Shown piece after piece: positions 1-11,621 of a DNA stretch of 64,000 bases. The position numbers and the translations under genes are program-made. The notes beneath the pieces were generated by a model. The model searched no databases, was not told the DNA's origin, and worked only from the letters and a program-made list of their open reading frames with translations. This DNA is from Nematostella vectensis. Lineage: Eukaryota; Cnidaria; Anthozoa; Actiniaria; Edwardsiidae. The stretch spans positions 6,213,001 through 6,277,000 of the forward strand of contig NC_064039.1 of the NCBI RefSeq assembly GCF_932526225.1, written 5' to 3'. Numbering within the stretch: position 1 is the first letter of the stretch; each line of letters opens with the position of its first letter.

Positions 1-119
1 TAGAGCAGCTGTGTGCAGTGCAGAAAGCAGGTCTAGTATAGCGCTTGACTGATAGAGCAGCTGTGTGCAGTGCAGTTAGCAGGTATAGTATAGCGCTTGA
101 CTAATAGAACAGCTGTGTA
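1..119. repeat. 52-bp tandem repeat at the left edge
   Basis: Copies begin at 1, 53 and 105 with the shared start TAGAGCAGCTGTGTGCAGTG; the third is cut short and diverged. The array may continue beyond the window. A second small direct repeat (about 36 bp, twice) lies at roughly 335-410. I see no gene in 120-502 apart from the FANK1 intron. Confidence 0.8.
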
Positions 120-502
120 TAGCTGATACATTCAAGTAGCCCGCGCCATGTCCCAAGTAAACTTTTAGCTGCGAAAGAAAAAAAAAAACAATCAAAACGT
201 ATAAAACACGGGTGCGCGTCCTAGTTTCTGTTAGCCCGTGATCCGTTGCCGATGATACCTAGCGACGCCTGGAAATAGAGCGTACGCGACAAGTTACAAT
301 TGGAAAAGACAACTTGTTGTGTTCCCAAACTGCTTTGCTTGTGTAGTGCAGTGTGCTAGTACACATCGAGTGCTTGTGAAGTGCAGTGTGCTAGTACATA
401 TCGAGTGTAGGTGTTCCTGGGTGCATGGCTTGCAGTAAACACACGGCTAAGCGCATCATAGGCTTGAACAAATAGTCCAATATAAATCAGCTCATCCCTT
501 AC

Positions 503-3500
503 CCAAGCGTACAAGAGGAGACCATCCTGAATCGTCAGCCTCGTCAACCTTAGCAATAAAACTGCCAATTCAGCAATATGAATCGCTTTTTTTAAAGTTG
601 CCAGTTCCCCTGGGGTAAAACTCCAAACCCTCAATCTATTCCACTCCCAGAAAACCAATCATTATACAACAACACTAGTAAAATGAGAACTGTGATTGGT
701 ACTTCATTGCGCGCTCTATTAACTAAAACACATTTGTTGGTTGTTGTGCAAAACAAATAGATCTTACTTAATGTGCATCTGTCATGTATTTTTGGTTCAT
801 GACACATTGTGTCAGTATACGTGAACAGATGTACGCAAAAAATGATAAGCGGGGGGGGGGGGGGGGGGGATATCATCCCATTAAAAAGGCAGGAGGGCTT
901 TTTGCTCTGATACATTTTATTCCGAAAGTGAGTCACCAGCCCAGCACTCTGCCCCCCCCCCCCCCCAACTCCCTCAACCCTTGATTAATTACTGGAGACT
1001 TTTTGCATCAAACTGAAAAAAAGTCAAACCCTCTCCCTCTTTACCGATCACCTTCACTCCACAGTTTAGCAACCATCGAATACAGTCATCTCTGTCTCCA
1101 TCCACAGCCCAGTGTAATGCGTTAGATCCACCATTATCCTTGTAGGTCAGGATGACCCCGTGCTCATGCAGAATTGTTGCTACTTTTAAGTGGCCACCAA
1201 AACATGCCAGCATCAAACTGTAGAGACAGCGTCAGAAAGTACTTGGGTGATGAAATTTTGCTTTGGAGGACTATTAGTGACTAAGGGTGTGACAGTTATC
1301 CAATGGAAAGTTTTTGAAATTGTATTATTGGCGCTGTCTCACCACAGCCTTGGCATATGAGGTTCCAGGCTCATAAACCCAAATAAAGCACCAAATACTG
1401 CTAGGCCATTAGCCCTTCTTACCTTGTTTTTCCACTGCCACTGACATAGTTCACATCAGCACCACGCTCAATCAGAATCTCAACAATACTACCAAGGAAA
1501 TATATAACATAAGTAATACCTAGCCAGGGGATGCTGAAGGGTTGTGCGCCCCATTGACTGCCAAAAAGCAGATTTTTCTGTAAAAATCTTTGCTATACAC
1601 CTGAACACCTAGCCAAAGAGTCTTTTAGACTATTTGGAAATTAAGATGCTAGGGAGTTATAATAAATGTAATTTTGAAAATTAAAAAAAACATTTTTATG
1701 TGACTTTTCTGTCATCTTTCCAATAATTTTCTAGTTCTATACTAGGAGGTCTTACCTCGTGTATCCTTTTTGTGATGCAATCATCAGAGGCGACATACCA
1801 TAAACATCAGGCACATTCACCAAACTATCATCACTGGAAAAAGAGCGAGGGGGAAATGAAATACAGGGGCAGCCAGGAATCAGTGACAGGCAATCACAAG
1901 CATAGATTTCAAATGTGCATAGATTTCACATGCAAAAAGTTTTTGAAGCAAAAACGTTTTCAAGTTTCATTATAATCATGCGCGCACCAATGAATAGCGT
2001 CATTCTAAATGAGCATGCGCATATATTGTATATTATTTTTTGCTGCAAAAATATGCAAATTAAAATCGAAATCTTGCAAACGGAACAAGTCGTCCTCTCC
2101 ATGCGCCTGATTTTTTATAATTGATTTTCAAGGAAAAAAACCCACCTGCACGCTCCTATCAGGGGAAATCAAAAAGGTTGACTTGGGGCAAGTCTACTCT
2201 GTGGTTGAGGGGGAGGAATATGGGCCCCCTGGACACACCCCTAGCTGCGTGCATGAAATACAATAGTCATCATATGAGCTGTCCTTAAAGGCCTAACAAG
2301 ACTTTGACTATTGACTGCCAGGGCACAAAAAAAATCGTCAAACACTAGACCTCTCATTACTTAAGCCCAGCATATTCTCAAGCCATTTAATAAAGACATG
2401 TTATGTTCTACAATGGTTTCTAGGTAGGATACCTTTCATCTAAGATATGCTTGACTTTTTCTACTTCCCAGTTAACAATAGCCTTGTGGATGTCTTGTCC
2501 TGTCAAGGGGACCTCTGCAGCAGGGCATGGTGGTGGAAAATACTCATGTCAGAATATAAATGATAATTGTAGAAATAAGGGGGTGTTGGCACATCATAAT
2601 TAAAATATCCCTCAATTTATGACCAATATCATTACAATATTAAAACTATTTAGATGCCATTTATAATTTTAACTTACATAATTATTCAACATTTAAACTT
2701 TCAAATCATTGTATCATTTTACAAATATTTTGTGTTATCGATTGGATTAGAAGCACTTGTGAATTCTGTTAAAAATCATCGGAGATTGTAATGTAATTGA
2801 CCAGAAGTAAACTGGTGACAGTGTGGTTTTAATATAAGATGAAGATAATGATAATGATGAACTTACTTGTGGTTGAGACAGAAATGGAAGCACTCCATGC
2901 GCTGCACCCATGATTATTACTGACTCTGATGCGGTAGTGATATGTTGTATTTGGCTCTAGTCCTCTGAATACATGGTTAATGGCAAAACCACTGGATAAT
3001 GCAATAGAGTAAGCTTTAAACAAATGAAGCAACATTGTTGGTATAAATGCGGCTAACTCCGAATAGAAAATGAATAGAAGTTTAACAAGGGGAATAGTAC
3101 TCACTTATAAACAGTGCCATACTCCCTATCTTTCCCCTCCTCCTCTTCCTGAACACAGTATTTCCGCCTACCATCACCTTTAGCATCACCCTCTGGCCCC
3201 GCCCCACCCCAGCTCAGTTCAATGGAGCAGTGAGTTACTTTGTCGACACAGGGAGGGTCAGGTCTCTCTGGCTCTGTGAAAGAAGAACCAGAACATATGA
3301 ATGGGGACAAAATGAGAAAAAAGTAATAAATATATGATTTATACATTTTAATTAGGCTGTCGTTGATTGCACTGTAGCTGCTTGAAAGCATTTTTTAAAT
3401 TAATATTCAGGTTTTAAAGTGGAAGTTGTTTACAATACAAGTCAATATGACATATATAAGTTAATAAGGAGAGAGAACGGGAGAAAAACTTCAATTTCAT

Positions 3501-3567
3501 ATTACTTACCAGCCATATCTTTATTAGGGAACACTATCTGGCTTATCCCTTTATCCAAATTTTTCAT
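503..3567 (-). CDS. FANK1: FANK1-like protein: fibronectin III plus ankyrin repeats (3' end outside the window)
   Basis: Coding exons on the minus strand: 3510-3567, 3105-3273, 2867-2991, 2433-2514, 1756-1833, 1423-1488, 1052-1217 and 503-548; all phases join. The start is ATG at 3567 (MKNLDKG). Exons 2-3 encode one fibronectin III domain (VTHCSIELSW, then GLEPNTTYHYRIRVS). Exon 4 gives the linker TGQDIHKAIVNWEVEKVKHI. Exons 5-8 give ankyrin repeats (PLMIASQKGYT, IVEILIERGADVNY, LMLACFGGHLKVA, ALHWAVDGDRDD, SGWSPLVRL). The domain order and motifs match animal FANK1, which has been linked to testis and ciliated cells. About 265 residues are present against about 345 in human FANK1, so the last ankyrin repeats should lie left of position 1. 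The exon 7 donor (AAG|gtgatc) was chosen because it keeps frame with exon 8; a donor at 1045 does not. The protein binds partners through its repeats; no enzyme activity is expected. Confidence 0.88.
800..990. repeat. Poly-G and poly-C tracts in FANK1 intron 7
   Basis: A run of about 19 G near 851-869 and about 14 C near 953-966 lie in the intron between FANK1 exons 7 and 8. They are homopolymers with no coding value; the small open frames across them (HGGGGGG-type) are low complexity. Confidence 0.7.
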
Positions 3568-4122
3568 TGTGATGTTTACATCAGAGTAGTATCACATATT
3601 GAACTGAAATCAAATAATGTAATATAAGTAAGTAACTTCAGTAAGTAAACAAACAACTCGAACCGGGGAATTGGTTAAAAATTAGGAAGTAAAAACAACA
3701 ACAAAGGGGGTGTGTCTGACTCCAAAAAGTAAACTAAAAATGGGCTATTAACTATACGCGAACACGTTTTATAGTAAACAGTTAATTATCATATACCAGA
3801 GGCTTGCAAAGGAAATAAAAAACAGGAATTTGCTGTGTTCCTTCATCGTAAACTTGCGTCCATCAAGTTTGTTTGCATTTCCCGCTTCGTCAACCTTCTT
3901 CGCCAGTCTTCCTCGGTCACCTCCTGTGCATAGAGGGGTAGGGGATATTGAGTGAGTTGTCTATTTCCAAAATATCAAAAGAGTATAATCATTGATATCT
4001 ATTAATGATATATTAAAGTAGTATATCGAGTCATCTTGTTTCTTTATGAAAGTGAGAAAACAAATTTTAATAACAAATATTCCTGTAACCGGGTTACCTG
4101 TATAATTAGTTACTTGTTCAAG

Positions 4123-4880
4123 CACAGGGAGCCCACTCAACTTAGCGCTTTGTTTTTTAAGCATGTGATTTGAACTTGGTTTGTGAATATCAATTAGGAA
4201 ACGAAGTCTCCAATAAAACTCCTTCCAAATACATATTACCAGGGGCGGCGGAAGGGGAGGGGCAGGGGGGGAGCGCCAACCCCCTCTGGAAAGTGTTTCA
4301 CTTTATTGAGCGGATGTTCCTTTAGATATATATGAACGTGTTTTTACGGGTTTCAAGCGTCATATATGCAACCGACAACAAATTTGTTAAACAAGTTTAA
4401 AATCCCCACGTTCTTATAAATAGTTTGGTTCCACCACCCACCCCTCCCCCCTGAAACCACTACCAGTTTTGCTTTGCCCCTCCCCCCCCCTCCCCCACGG
4501 GACCACTCCGCCGCCCTTGCACCCTCGGGGACCCAGGGCGTACTGAGCGGAAACGAGCGCTGAGCGTAACGAGCGCGAGCCGGAAGCGGACGAGCGCGCC
4601 GCGGGGGAGGAAGCAGCAAAGGAAAGAAGAAGAAAACGTCTTTTCCCCTCTCTTCTTTCTCCCTCTTTCTCCCCCCGCGGCGCTCGTCTGGCGTTACGCT
4701 TGTTTACTCTCAGTACGCCCTGGGTCCCCGAGGATGCCGCCCCTGCTTACTCTTTATTTATTGAAGACTTTGTGACCTAATTTATATTCACAAACGTAAT
4801 CTCGTCCCCAGAGTCCTTCTTATCTCCGCGCATGCGTCGCCAAACGAAGTCCAAAGCACATGAGTGGGCTCCCTGTAGTT
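4123..4880. mobile_element. Candidate TIR element upstream of APIP
   Basis: The sequence ACAGGGAGCCCACTCA near 4123-4140 recurs inverted as TGAGTGGGCTCCCTGT near 4861-4876, and the match extends imperfectly on both sides (GCTTTG follows inwards in both). This looks like the ends of a ~0.75 kb non-autonomous DNA element. If so, its right end lies only a few bases before the APIP start codon and supplies part of that gene's 5' leader. No transposase is visible inside. Confidence 0.45.
4523..4733. mobile_element. GC-rich hairpin element, family 1 copy A
   Basis: The ends are inverted copies of CCTCGGGGACCCAGGGCGTA. Further inverted similarity continues inwards (GCGTAACG near 4564, CGTTACGC near 4691; CGCCGCGGGGG against CCCCCCGCGGCG), with a purine-rich then pyrimidine-rich centre. 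A second element with the same ends is at 51403-51502, so this is a dispersed foldback family. It contains no coding sequence. Confidence 0.75.
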
Positions 4881-4884
4881 CAAG

Positions 4885-7800
4885 ATGGCGGACGAATCGC
4901 AGAAAACACCATGGCTTGTTCAATATTCTAGCAAATATCCAAATGTGAGTGTGTCTTGCTAAAAACTATTCGTAAAGCTGTTACAGTTAGATCTTTTGTT
5001 ATCCTTGCAAACGTATATATACACCAGATTTGAGTGATTGATGAGAAAGATAGATAGATAAGATTATTTTTTCTAGGATACCCCCTAAAAAATACCTGAG
5101 AACCGATTTTGACCTCTAAAAAATACGACGAGCATCCCTATCAGATCGACATGGAACGAACCCCCCGGGCTATTTGTACTTATATCATAGCACGCCCGAA
5201 AGTCTGGTCTGTGGATCATAACTTATGTTTTATTTTGCATCTATAGGAACATCCAAGAAACTTGATACCAGCTCTGTGCAGGGAGTTCTACAATCTTGGT
5301 TGGTTCACTGGAACCGGTGGTGCATTCACCATAAAATATCGGTATAAAATTGGCATTACTAAAAAGCGGAACCGCTGGAAACGGCGGAACCGGCGGAACC
5401 AGTATATTTCGCTTAGTTATAGGGGTAGGGATGTCATGCTAGGATCACCATTTATTTCCATTCTAATCTGAACAAAAAAAAACATTCCATTGTGAAATGC
5501 TAAGACAACATCACTAAGTGCAGATCAGCTACCTAATTTTGTGCATATTTGACATTCTGTCATATGCAAATTGTATTGGATTAGCAACAAAAGACCCTTG
5601 TTTTAGAAGCGCGTCTCGTTAGAGGTAACACATGCAAGCGTTCATAGTTTTAGCCTTCGTAGGTTTAGCGTTCCGATTTCCGTTGAAAGTTCTGAATAGG
5701 AAAAAAATCCTTGTTTAGAAGCACGTCTTGTTAGTAGCGTTGTTCATAGCGTCCTGTTAGAGATAACGCCAAATATCATATTGTATGTTACCTAAAGTTT
5801 TGATTGACAACGGCAACCTTGGCTTGGCTATAATTGCATAATATTTCCGGATATCCCAAGTGTGTGTGGGCCAGATCTCAAAGTACTTCAAAATCACTAA
5901 CAATTCTTTCAGCCCTTTTGATAGATTGGATCTTGATTGTATTCATGTGTGTATATATGCACATGTACATATAAAGAAGTGGGTAATTTATTAGTAACAA
6001 ATTCCAGCTACAATCGTGCCCTTTGCACGCTTGCTGTATTACAGTATGATATTTGGAGTTATCTCTAACAGGACACTATGAACAACGCTACTAACCAACT
6101 ATGCGGAACCTTCAACGGAAATGGGATACAAATTGCATATGAATGAATGTCAAATATGCGTGAAATAACGTAGCGCACTTGCCATTACTGAAGTTATTTT
6201 GGCAAGTCACAACGGAATGTTTAATCGCCTCCCCTTGCATTTTGTGCATGGTACGTTACGGTATGCCGAGTGGTCCTAAAGCTATTAAGCTAATTGAATT
6301 ATCAATCGCCGCTATTATCGCCTTTACCTACTGACAGAACCTGTTACTGATCAACGTCGGTAGTGGCAATATAAAGGAAAGTATTAAGACAAACCACCAG
6401 TCACGTTTGGACAGAAAGAGAAAAAAAAACGGATTCGGATTTCTGTTAAGATTAGAACGAAAATAAATTGTAATCCTTGTACATCCCTACCCCTATACCT
6501 TCGCTCACTCCTTAACTTAAGTAACTGTAACTAGTAAGGAAATGTTATCTAAAGTTTTGATTGACAACAGCAACCTTGGCTAGGCTATAATTGCATAGTT
6601 TATTAGCAACAAATTCCAGCTACAATCGTGCCCTTTGCACGCTTGCAGTATTACAGTATGATATTTGGCGTTACTACTAACAGGACGCTATGAACCACAC
6701 TACTAACAAAACGCGCTTCTAAACAAGGATTTTTTTTCTTATTGGGAACTTTAAACAGAAATCGGAACGCTAAACCTACGAAGGCTAAAACTACGAACGC
6801 TTGCATGTGTTACCTCTAACGAGATGCACTTCTAAAACAAGGATTTTTTGTTACTCATCCGATACAAATGGATACAAATTGCATATAACAGAATGTCAAA
6901 TATGCGTGAAATAACGTAGCACATCTGCGCTTAGTGATGTTGTCTTAGCATTTCACAACGGAATGTTTTTTTGGGGGTCAGATTAGAAAGGAAATAAATG
7001 GTGATCCTAGTATGACATCCCAACCCCCATAACTAAGCGAAATATACTGGTTCCGCCGGTTCCGCCGGTTCCGCTTCTTAGTAATGCCTGTATAAAATGC
7101 TGGATATCTATTCTAATTTTTATTGTTACAGTAAGTAAGTAGTGCTTAAAATCTCGTACCTTACAGGGATGAGTACTATTTTGCCCCATCTGGAGTGCAA
7201 AAGGAAAGGATCCAGGTACCTATTAAGTATTAATCATTCATTCATATTTAATATATTATTATTGATTATTATAAACAGTTTTTGATGAGATTCTTGTGAT
7301 GAAGTAATCAAGATTAATCAAGTTAGAGGCAAGCTTGGTCAACTAAGGCTCTACCTATATGGCAGTAACGAACAAACTATGAGTTTGATGCTTGAAAATT
7401 ACACACATGAGTTATCAAGTGCAGGGGGAGAGGGTGGTGACCTCTTAGATAATCACCATGTTTTTGTCTATTGCAAAACCAATCAAACATGTTTCCTTTT
7501 GCAGCCAGAGGATTTGTTCATCCATGATTCAGAGGATAAAGAAATTGCCCATCCCCCACCAGAGTGAGTCTCTATTATTTTTATATTCAGGATCTCTAGA
7601 GGGTAGGAGGGTAGGAGGGTAGAGATATATCAAACACAGGATGTGAATTCATGGTTTTCAGATCCCAAGGGGTCCTACCCCTAGCTTTACCTAGTTCAAG
7701 AGATGATGTGATGGATTAGTTTGCATGTATTCCTTAAGAAAATAATAAGAAGGAGGGGGGGGGGATCCTTGCATCACCCTCCTATACAACCATAGTGTTG

Positions 7801-10114
7801 ATCAACCACAGAGTAATGTTGCTTATACAGCTTGAAGTTTAAACATCCTAGTTTAAAGAAACTGAATTGTGATGATTTTATACTAAGCTGTAAACACACT
7901 CAGACATGCCAAAGCCAAGCTTTTTAACAGGAATGAACAGGAATCTGGAAAACAGTCCATTGTATACTGTCTGGTGTTTGCTTGATTTTTTTAGAAAGAA
8001 GCTCAAGAGGAGTCAGTGTGTACCCTTATTCATGTTTGCTTATTCTATGAGAGGTTTGTATTCAATGATAACAATTATTGCATTATAACAATTTTTCAAA
8101 GTTTGTCTCACTGTTTTTTTTTCTGTGGTTAAAGGAGCAGGAGCAGTTATCCACTCACACTCCAAGTATGCCGTCATGGTGTCACTACTTGACCAAGAAG
8201 CCACAGAGTTTCGAATCACTCATCAGCAAATGATCAAGGGAATCTTTAATTCAAAATCTCACATGTACCACAAGTATGTTGATAACACAGACTGCAATTC
8301 AACCATGCTGTAAACGATAGGAATAAAGTTGGCAGGGGCGGATCTCAGGGGGTGGGCTGAGCGGACCCTGTGCCCCCTATTTTCAGATATTTGGCTTAAA
8401 AATAACAAGATATATAAGGAAATCCACGGAAGAACAATTAATCTACCCCCCATCTCTTTAAACTCTTGCTTCAGCCCCCCCCCCCCTTTTGCAAATCCTG
8501 ATTCTGCCCCTGCTAAAAATCTGTCAATTGATTGATAACAGTATTCACATGGCCATAAATTTGATGATGCAAAACAACAATATATACTGTATACATACCT
8601 CTATTATTATACTTTAGAAGTGGTACCATCGTCTTTAACTCTGCAAAGTAAAAGTACTCTCCCCTCTTTATATTTGCACCAGACTACCAATGACTCTGTT
8701 TACTTTTTCCTAGCCTAAATAATTCATAAAACACAATTATAATGTAAGCAATTGGAATTTATGCATTTGAATTTTTGTTTATTGTTTCTTTGATATTGTA
8801 TAATTATTTACATTTTATCTTTTAATTCTTTTTTTTCTCTGTATGCTTAATGGGATAAACAACTAAACTAAGCTAAGCTCTCTTCACTATTGTGGACTTA
8901 TTTAATTTTTTTATCATTCATTTGCAGCTTTCATGATTTGTTGGTCATTCCAATCATTGAAAATGCCCCAGATGAAGCAGACTTGCAGGTCTGTATTGCA
9001 ATACAGTGGAGCCTGGATTTTACGATATTGAATTTTACGATAACCTTGATTTTATGATGTTGTTTCTTTCTCCCAAAGAAAAAATACAGTGAAATGTATA
9101 TAAGAAATTACCTTACGATATTAGGTAATTTCTAAATTACCGTACGATATTAGATACAAACTATATTCTCAATTTTACGATACAAATCTGTTCTCCCGAG
9201 CACAATTTTAACCTCGATACAATGATATTACAGATTCTGTCTATCAACAGAGAGAAAAACTCACGACACTAGACACATACATTACAGTTAATCGATGTTT
9301 TGACTTGACAGATCTTGTTAAATACAGAATACAGTTTTACAAAAAGAGTAACTGAACAGTCTTTCACAGAGTGCAGCTACAATATTATTATTTTGTAAAA
9401 GTTGATTATTAAGCCGACCTCGCTACAATGATATTATCAATGGATTTTCGTTCATATCGTAAAATCAAGGACATCTTTGCAACAATACTTCGATTTTACG
9501 ATACATTTTCTTTCTCCCGAGGTACATCGTAAAATCCAGGTTCCTCTTAATCTTTACAGTAGTGACTATAATGTTTACAGCCTGCCTAATGACGTTTTGC
9601 TACCTTGTTTAGGAACCCTTTGTTGAAGCACTTAAGAATTACCCAGAGACCAGTGCAGTTATTATCCGAAGGCATGGCTTGTATGTTTGGGGTAAAACAT
9701 GGCAGGAGACCAAGGCGATGTAAGTGAAGGCTTTATATACATTGGAATCTGTTTGAAGAACACAGGGGTGTTGCTATTATGCAGGTGTCCTTAAAAGCAG
9801 AGGTGCACTGTTCTCTGGTTGCATTGTGCTGATTTTCCCAAATAAGACCAAGTAATAGTTATGTTGCAAAAAGAACAGTATGATGTGTAAACGTCAGTTG
9901 TAACTGAAAACATGATATTTATATTTAAGTTGTCTTTTAGAAAACATTTTATTGCCTATCAAAGGATTGAGCAGAATCATTTTTGTGTCATTCTAGTGCG
10001 GAAAGCTATGACTACTTATTTGATCTGGCAATACAGATGCGAAAAATAGGTATCGACCCAGCAGCAAAACCAAAGCGATGTCATCTGAAATGCTGCCAAG
10101 GAGCTGAAAGCTAG
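4885..10114 (+). CDS. APIP: Methylthioribulose-1-phosphate dehydratase (APIP/MtnB)
   Basis: This cytosolic zinc enzyme of the class II aldolase fold removes water from 5-methylthioribulose-1-phosphate in methionine salvage; the vertebrate protein is also an Apaf-1-binding death inhibitor. Exons: 4885-4944, 5247-5341, 7167-7215, 7505-7563, 7995-8053, 8135-8273, 8928-8988, 9613-9719, 9997-10114; all phases join, giving 248 residues, close to the usual length. Diagnostic segments are [60 protein letters not shown] and RRHGLYVWG. Zinc ligands fit His114 and His116 (VIHSHSK) and His195 (RRHG). Residue 139 is Gln in THQQMIKG, where the human enzyme has the catalytic Glu of HQEM (see findings). Start: ATG at 4885 in AAGATGGCG. 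Intron 2 holds a large transposon and two further introns hold small ones. Identification is firm; activity is uncertain. Confidence 0.95.
5351..7089. mobile_element. Long-TIR foldback DNA transposon in APIP intron 2 (9-bp TSD)
   Basis: The 9-bp direct repeat GTATAAAAT occurs at 5342-5350 and 7090-7098. Between them the ends are inverted: GGCATTACTAA at 5352 and its complement at 7078-7088. The arms then match for several hundred bases, from about 5352-5800 against 6560-7088, including the GGAACCGGCGGAACC triplications near 5385 and 7050. Internal segments (for example CAGCTACAATCGTGCCCTTT near 6006 and 6615) are repeated again. A 9-bp target duplication with long terminal inverted repeats is typical of Mutator-like or foldback elements. 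No transposase frame is present, so it is non-autonomous. Confidence 0.8.
8332..8513. mobile_element. Small MITE-like element in APIP intron 6
   Basis: Ends are GCAGGGGCGGATCTCAGGGG on the left and, inverted, GCAGGGGCAGAATCAGGATT on the right. The element is about 180 bp with a C-rich tract near the right end and contains no gene. The terminal motif CAGGGGCGGATC resembles common hAT-type MITE ends (from memory). Its open frames in both directions are not genes. Confidence 0.55.
9004..9548. mobile_element. Tigger/pogo-like non-autonomous element in APIP intron 7
   Basis: The left end is CAGTGGAGCCTGGATTTTAC and the right end, inverted, is AGAGGAACCTGGATTTTACG. Between them the phrase TTTTACGATA recurs several times in both orientations. 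The CAGT-GGA-CCT-start with many copies of a short terminal motif is the pattern of Tigger/pogo-derived MITEs (Tc1-mariner superfamily). No transposase is visible. Confidence 0.65.
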
Positions 10115-10414
10115 GTAGAACATTAGATTAATATTAGATTAATATTTGAAAATATACAATGTTGACAGGTCATAATGGTTTTGTGGAAGGCTAAAAAATG
10201 TGCAGTATGTATGTAGCAACTCTTAATGTCTTGTTAGTATCCCGTATCCCTACTTCAACTGGATGTATTTGCCTTGGTTTCGCTCCTACAGCGAGATAAA
10301 GGGTTGTTTGTTTGGCATAAAAAATAAGAAATCTTTTTACTTTGGCCAGTGACCCGAACAAACGTTTAAAATCGCCTAGAAAGTATTTGTATGAACAGTA
10401 ACATGTCTTTTTTA

Positions 10415-10420
10415 AATAAA
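10415..10420 (+). terminator. Polyadenylation signal for APIP
   Basis: AATAAA about 300 bases after the APIP stop codon, the first match in the 3' flank. Confidence 0.55.
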
Positions 10421-11621
10421 ATCCCCACTAAATAAAAAGAAAATGAAAGGTTTCTTTGGTATGATAAGGTATTTTTGTAGAAAGAGGGGATGCTATTTTC
10501 TTAAACTTGATTAGCGCAATTTTGAAACGTTTGAGGTTTATGGTATACCCCTCTTCCCTACAATATCCCAGATTTTAGGCAAAAATTTGATTGAATAATG
10601 GAATGAACAAGCGAATGTGCGCATCAAAAAAGGGGAGGCAAAAAAGTCAGGTGTTCTTATTGTAATGGCCTGACCATATTATCGTGGGATAATTAGTTTT
10701 ACAGCTTTTCTACTTATTCCGAAATCTTTAGGCAATCAGTGTATTTCAATAAAAGGTTTTTAGATTGGATCAATTTTCCCAAATCCTATAACCACGAAGG
10801 TTTTATTATTTCACTTATTCATCCTTAGTTGCACCATGAATCATGCACCAACAAATGTCGGTGCATGATTCATTGCCTTAGAAATGAAATCTTTGGCACC
10901 TGTCGGCGAATTCAGACGTTTGAAGATAAAGCAAATATCAGTGCTTGCCACTAGCACCGAAATAGGAAATATGGGGTTAAATTAATTACAAAGGAAAGAA
11001 TGACCTGAAGGCCCTATTTCTTTTAATATTTTAATCGTCAGTCTTTATTTCTTTAAACCAACAAAGCGTCTTTTTTCTTTCTTTGCGCTCATTTTTTTCG
11101 CTCAATCAGTTCACAAGTTTCTTTCTTTTTTTTTTTTAATTTTATCAATTCACGTTGGCTTTTTTCGCGCGATAGTCTGCACATATCACAAAGGTTGCAA
11201 AGCTACTAATGTGTGAACTTTAATTAAATGAAAAGTGATGCGCATTGATACGATCATTAGGAATCCTTTTTCATTTGGAGACTTAATAGCAACGTTTTGT
11301 AGGCAGCTGTGTTAACAGAAAGTCCACACGAATATAACGCTCATTTTTACTTGTCAAGTACAGTCAGCGAAACCAAAGCATCATTTCAATCAACTCGCTT
11401 TGCTCAAGAGAGTGGGAAGAAGGCCAGCATTATCATCCCACAATTTCTAGTTTTATTTTGAAATTTAGAAAGTCCTCTGGTCACTTTAGTTCAATATACT
11501 TTCAAGCACTATGTTGTCAAGACATCTTTACTTAAGCCGGTACAGTTCAAGGCCAAAGCGACTTCCAACTTTTTAGACCTCACTCAGTTATAACCCTTCA
11601 CCTAAACCAAGAAGACCTTTG
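10421..11621. other. Intergenic region, no gene seen
   Basis: AT-rich sequence with poly-T stretches. The only structure I noted is a 14-base inverted repeat, ATGAATCATGCACC at about 10836 and its complement at about 10860. The promoter of the following intronless gene should be here, but no clear TATA box stands out. Confidence 0.5.

Larger units (their letters stand above)
3568..4884. other. Divergent intergenic region between FANK1 and APIP
   Basis: This 1.3 kb separates the FANK1 start (minus) from the APIP start (plus), so it should hold both promoters. It contains two nested inverted-repeat elements, listed separately. On the minus strand at about 3848-3932 a short segment follows a possible acceptor (TATGCACAG). 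It reads TEEDWRRRLTKREMQT and stops soon after. It could be a 5' untranslated exon of FANK1 or chance; I do not recognise it. Confidence 0.5.

Noticed and set aside
989-1051. C-terminal extension of the FANK1 exon
   Set aside because: Downstream exon 503-548 continues the family alignment in frame from a donor at 1052, so this stretch is intron.
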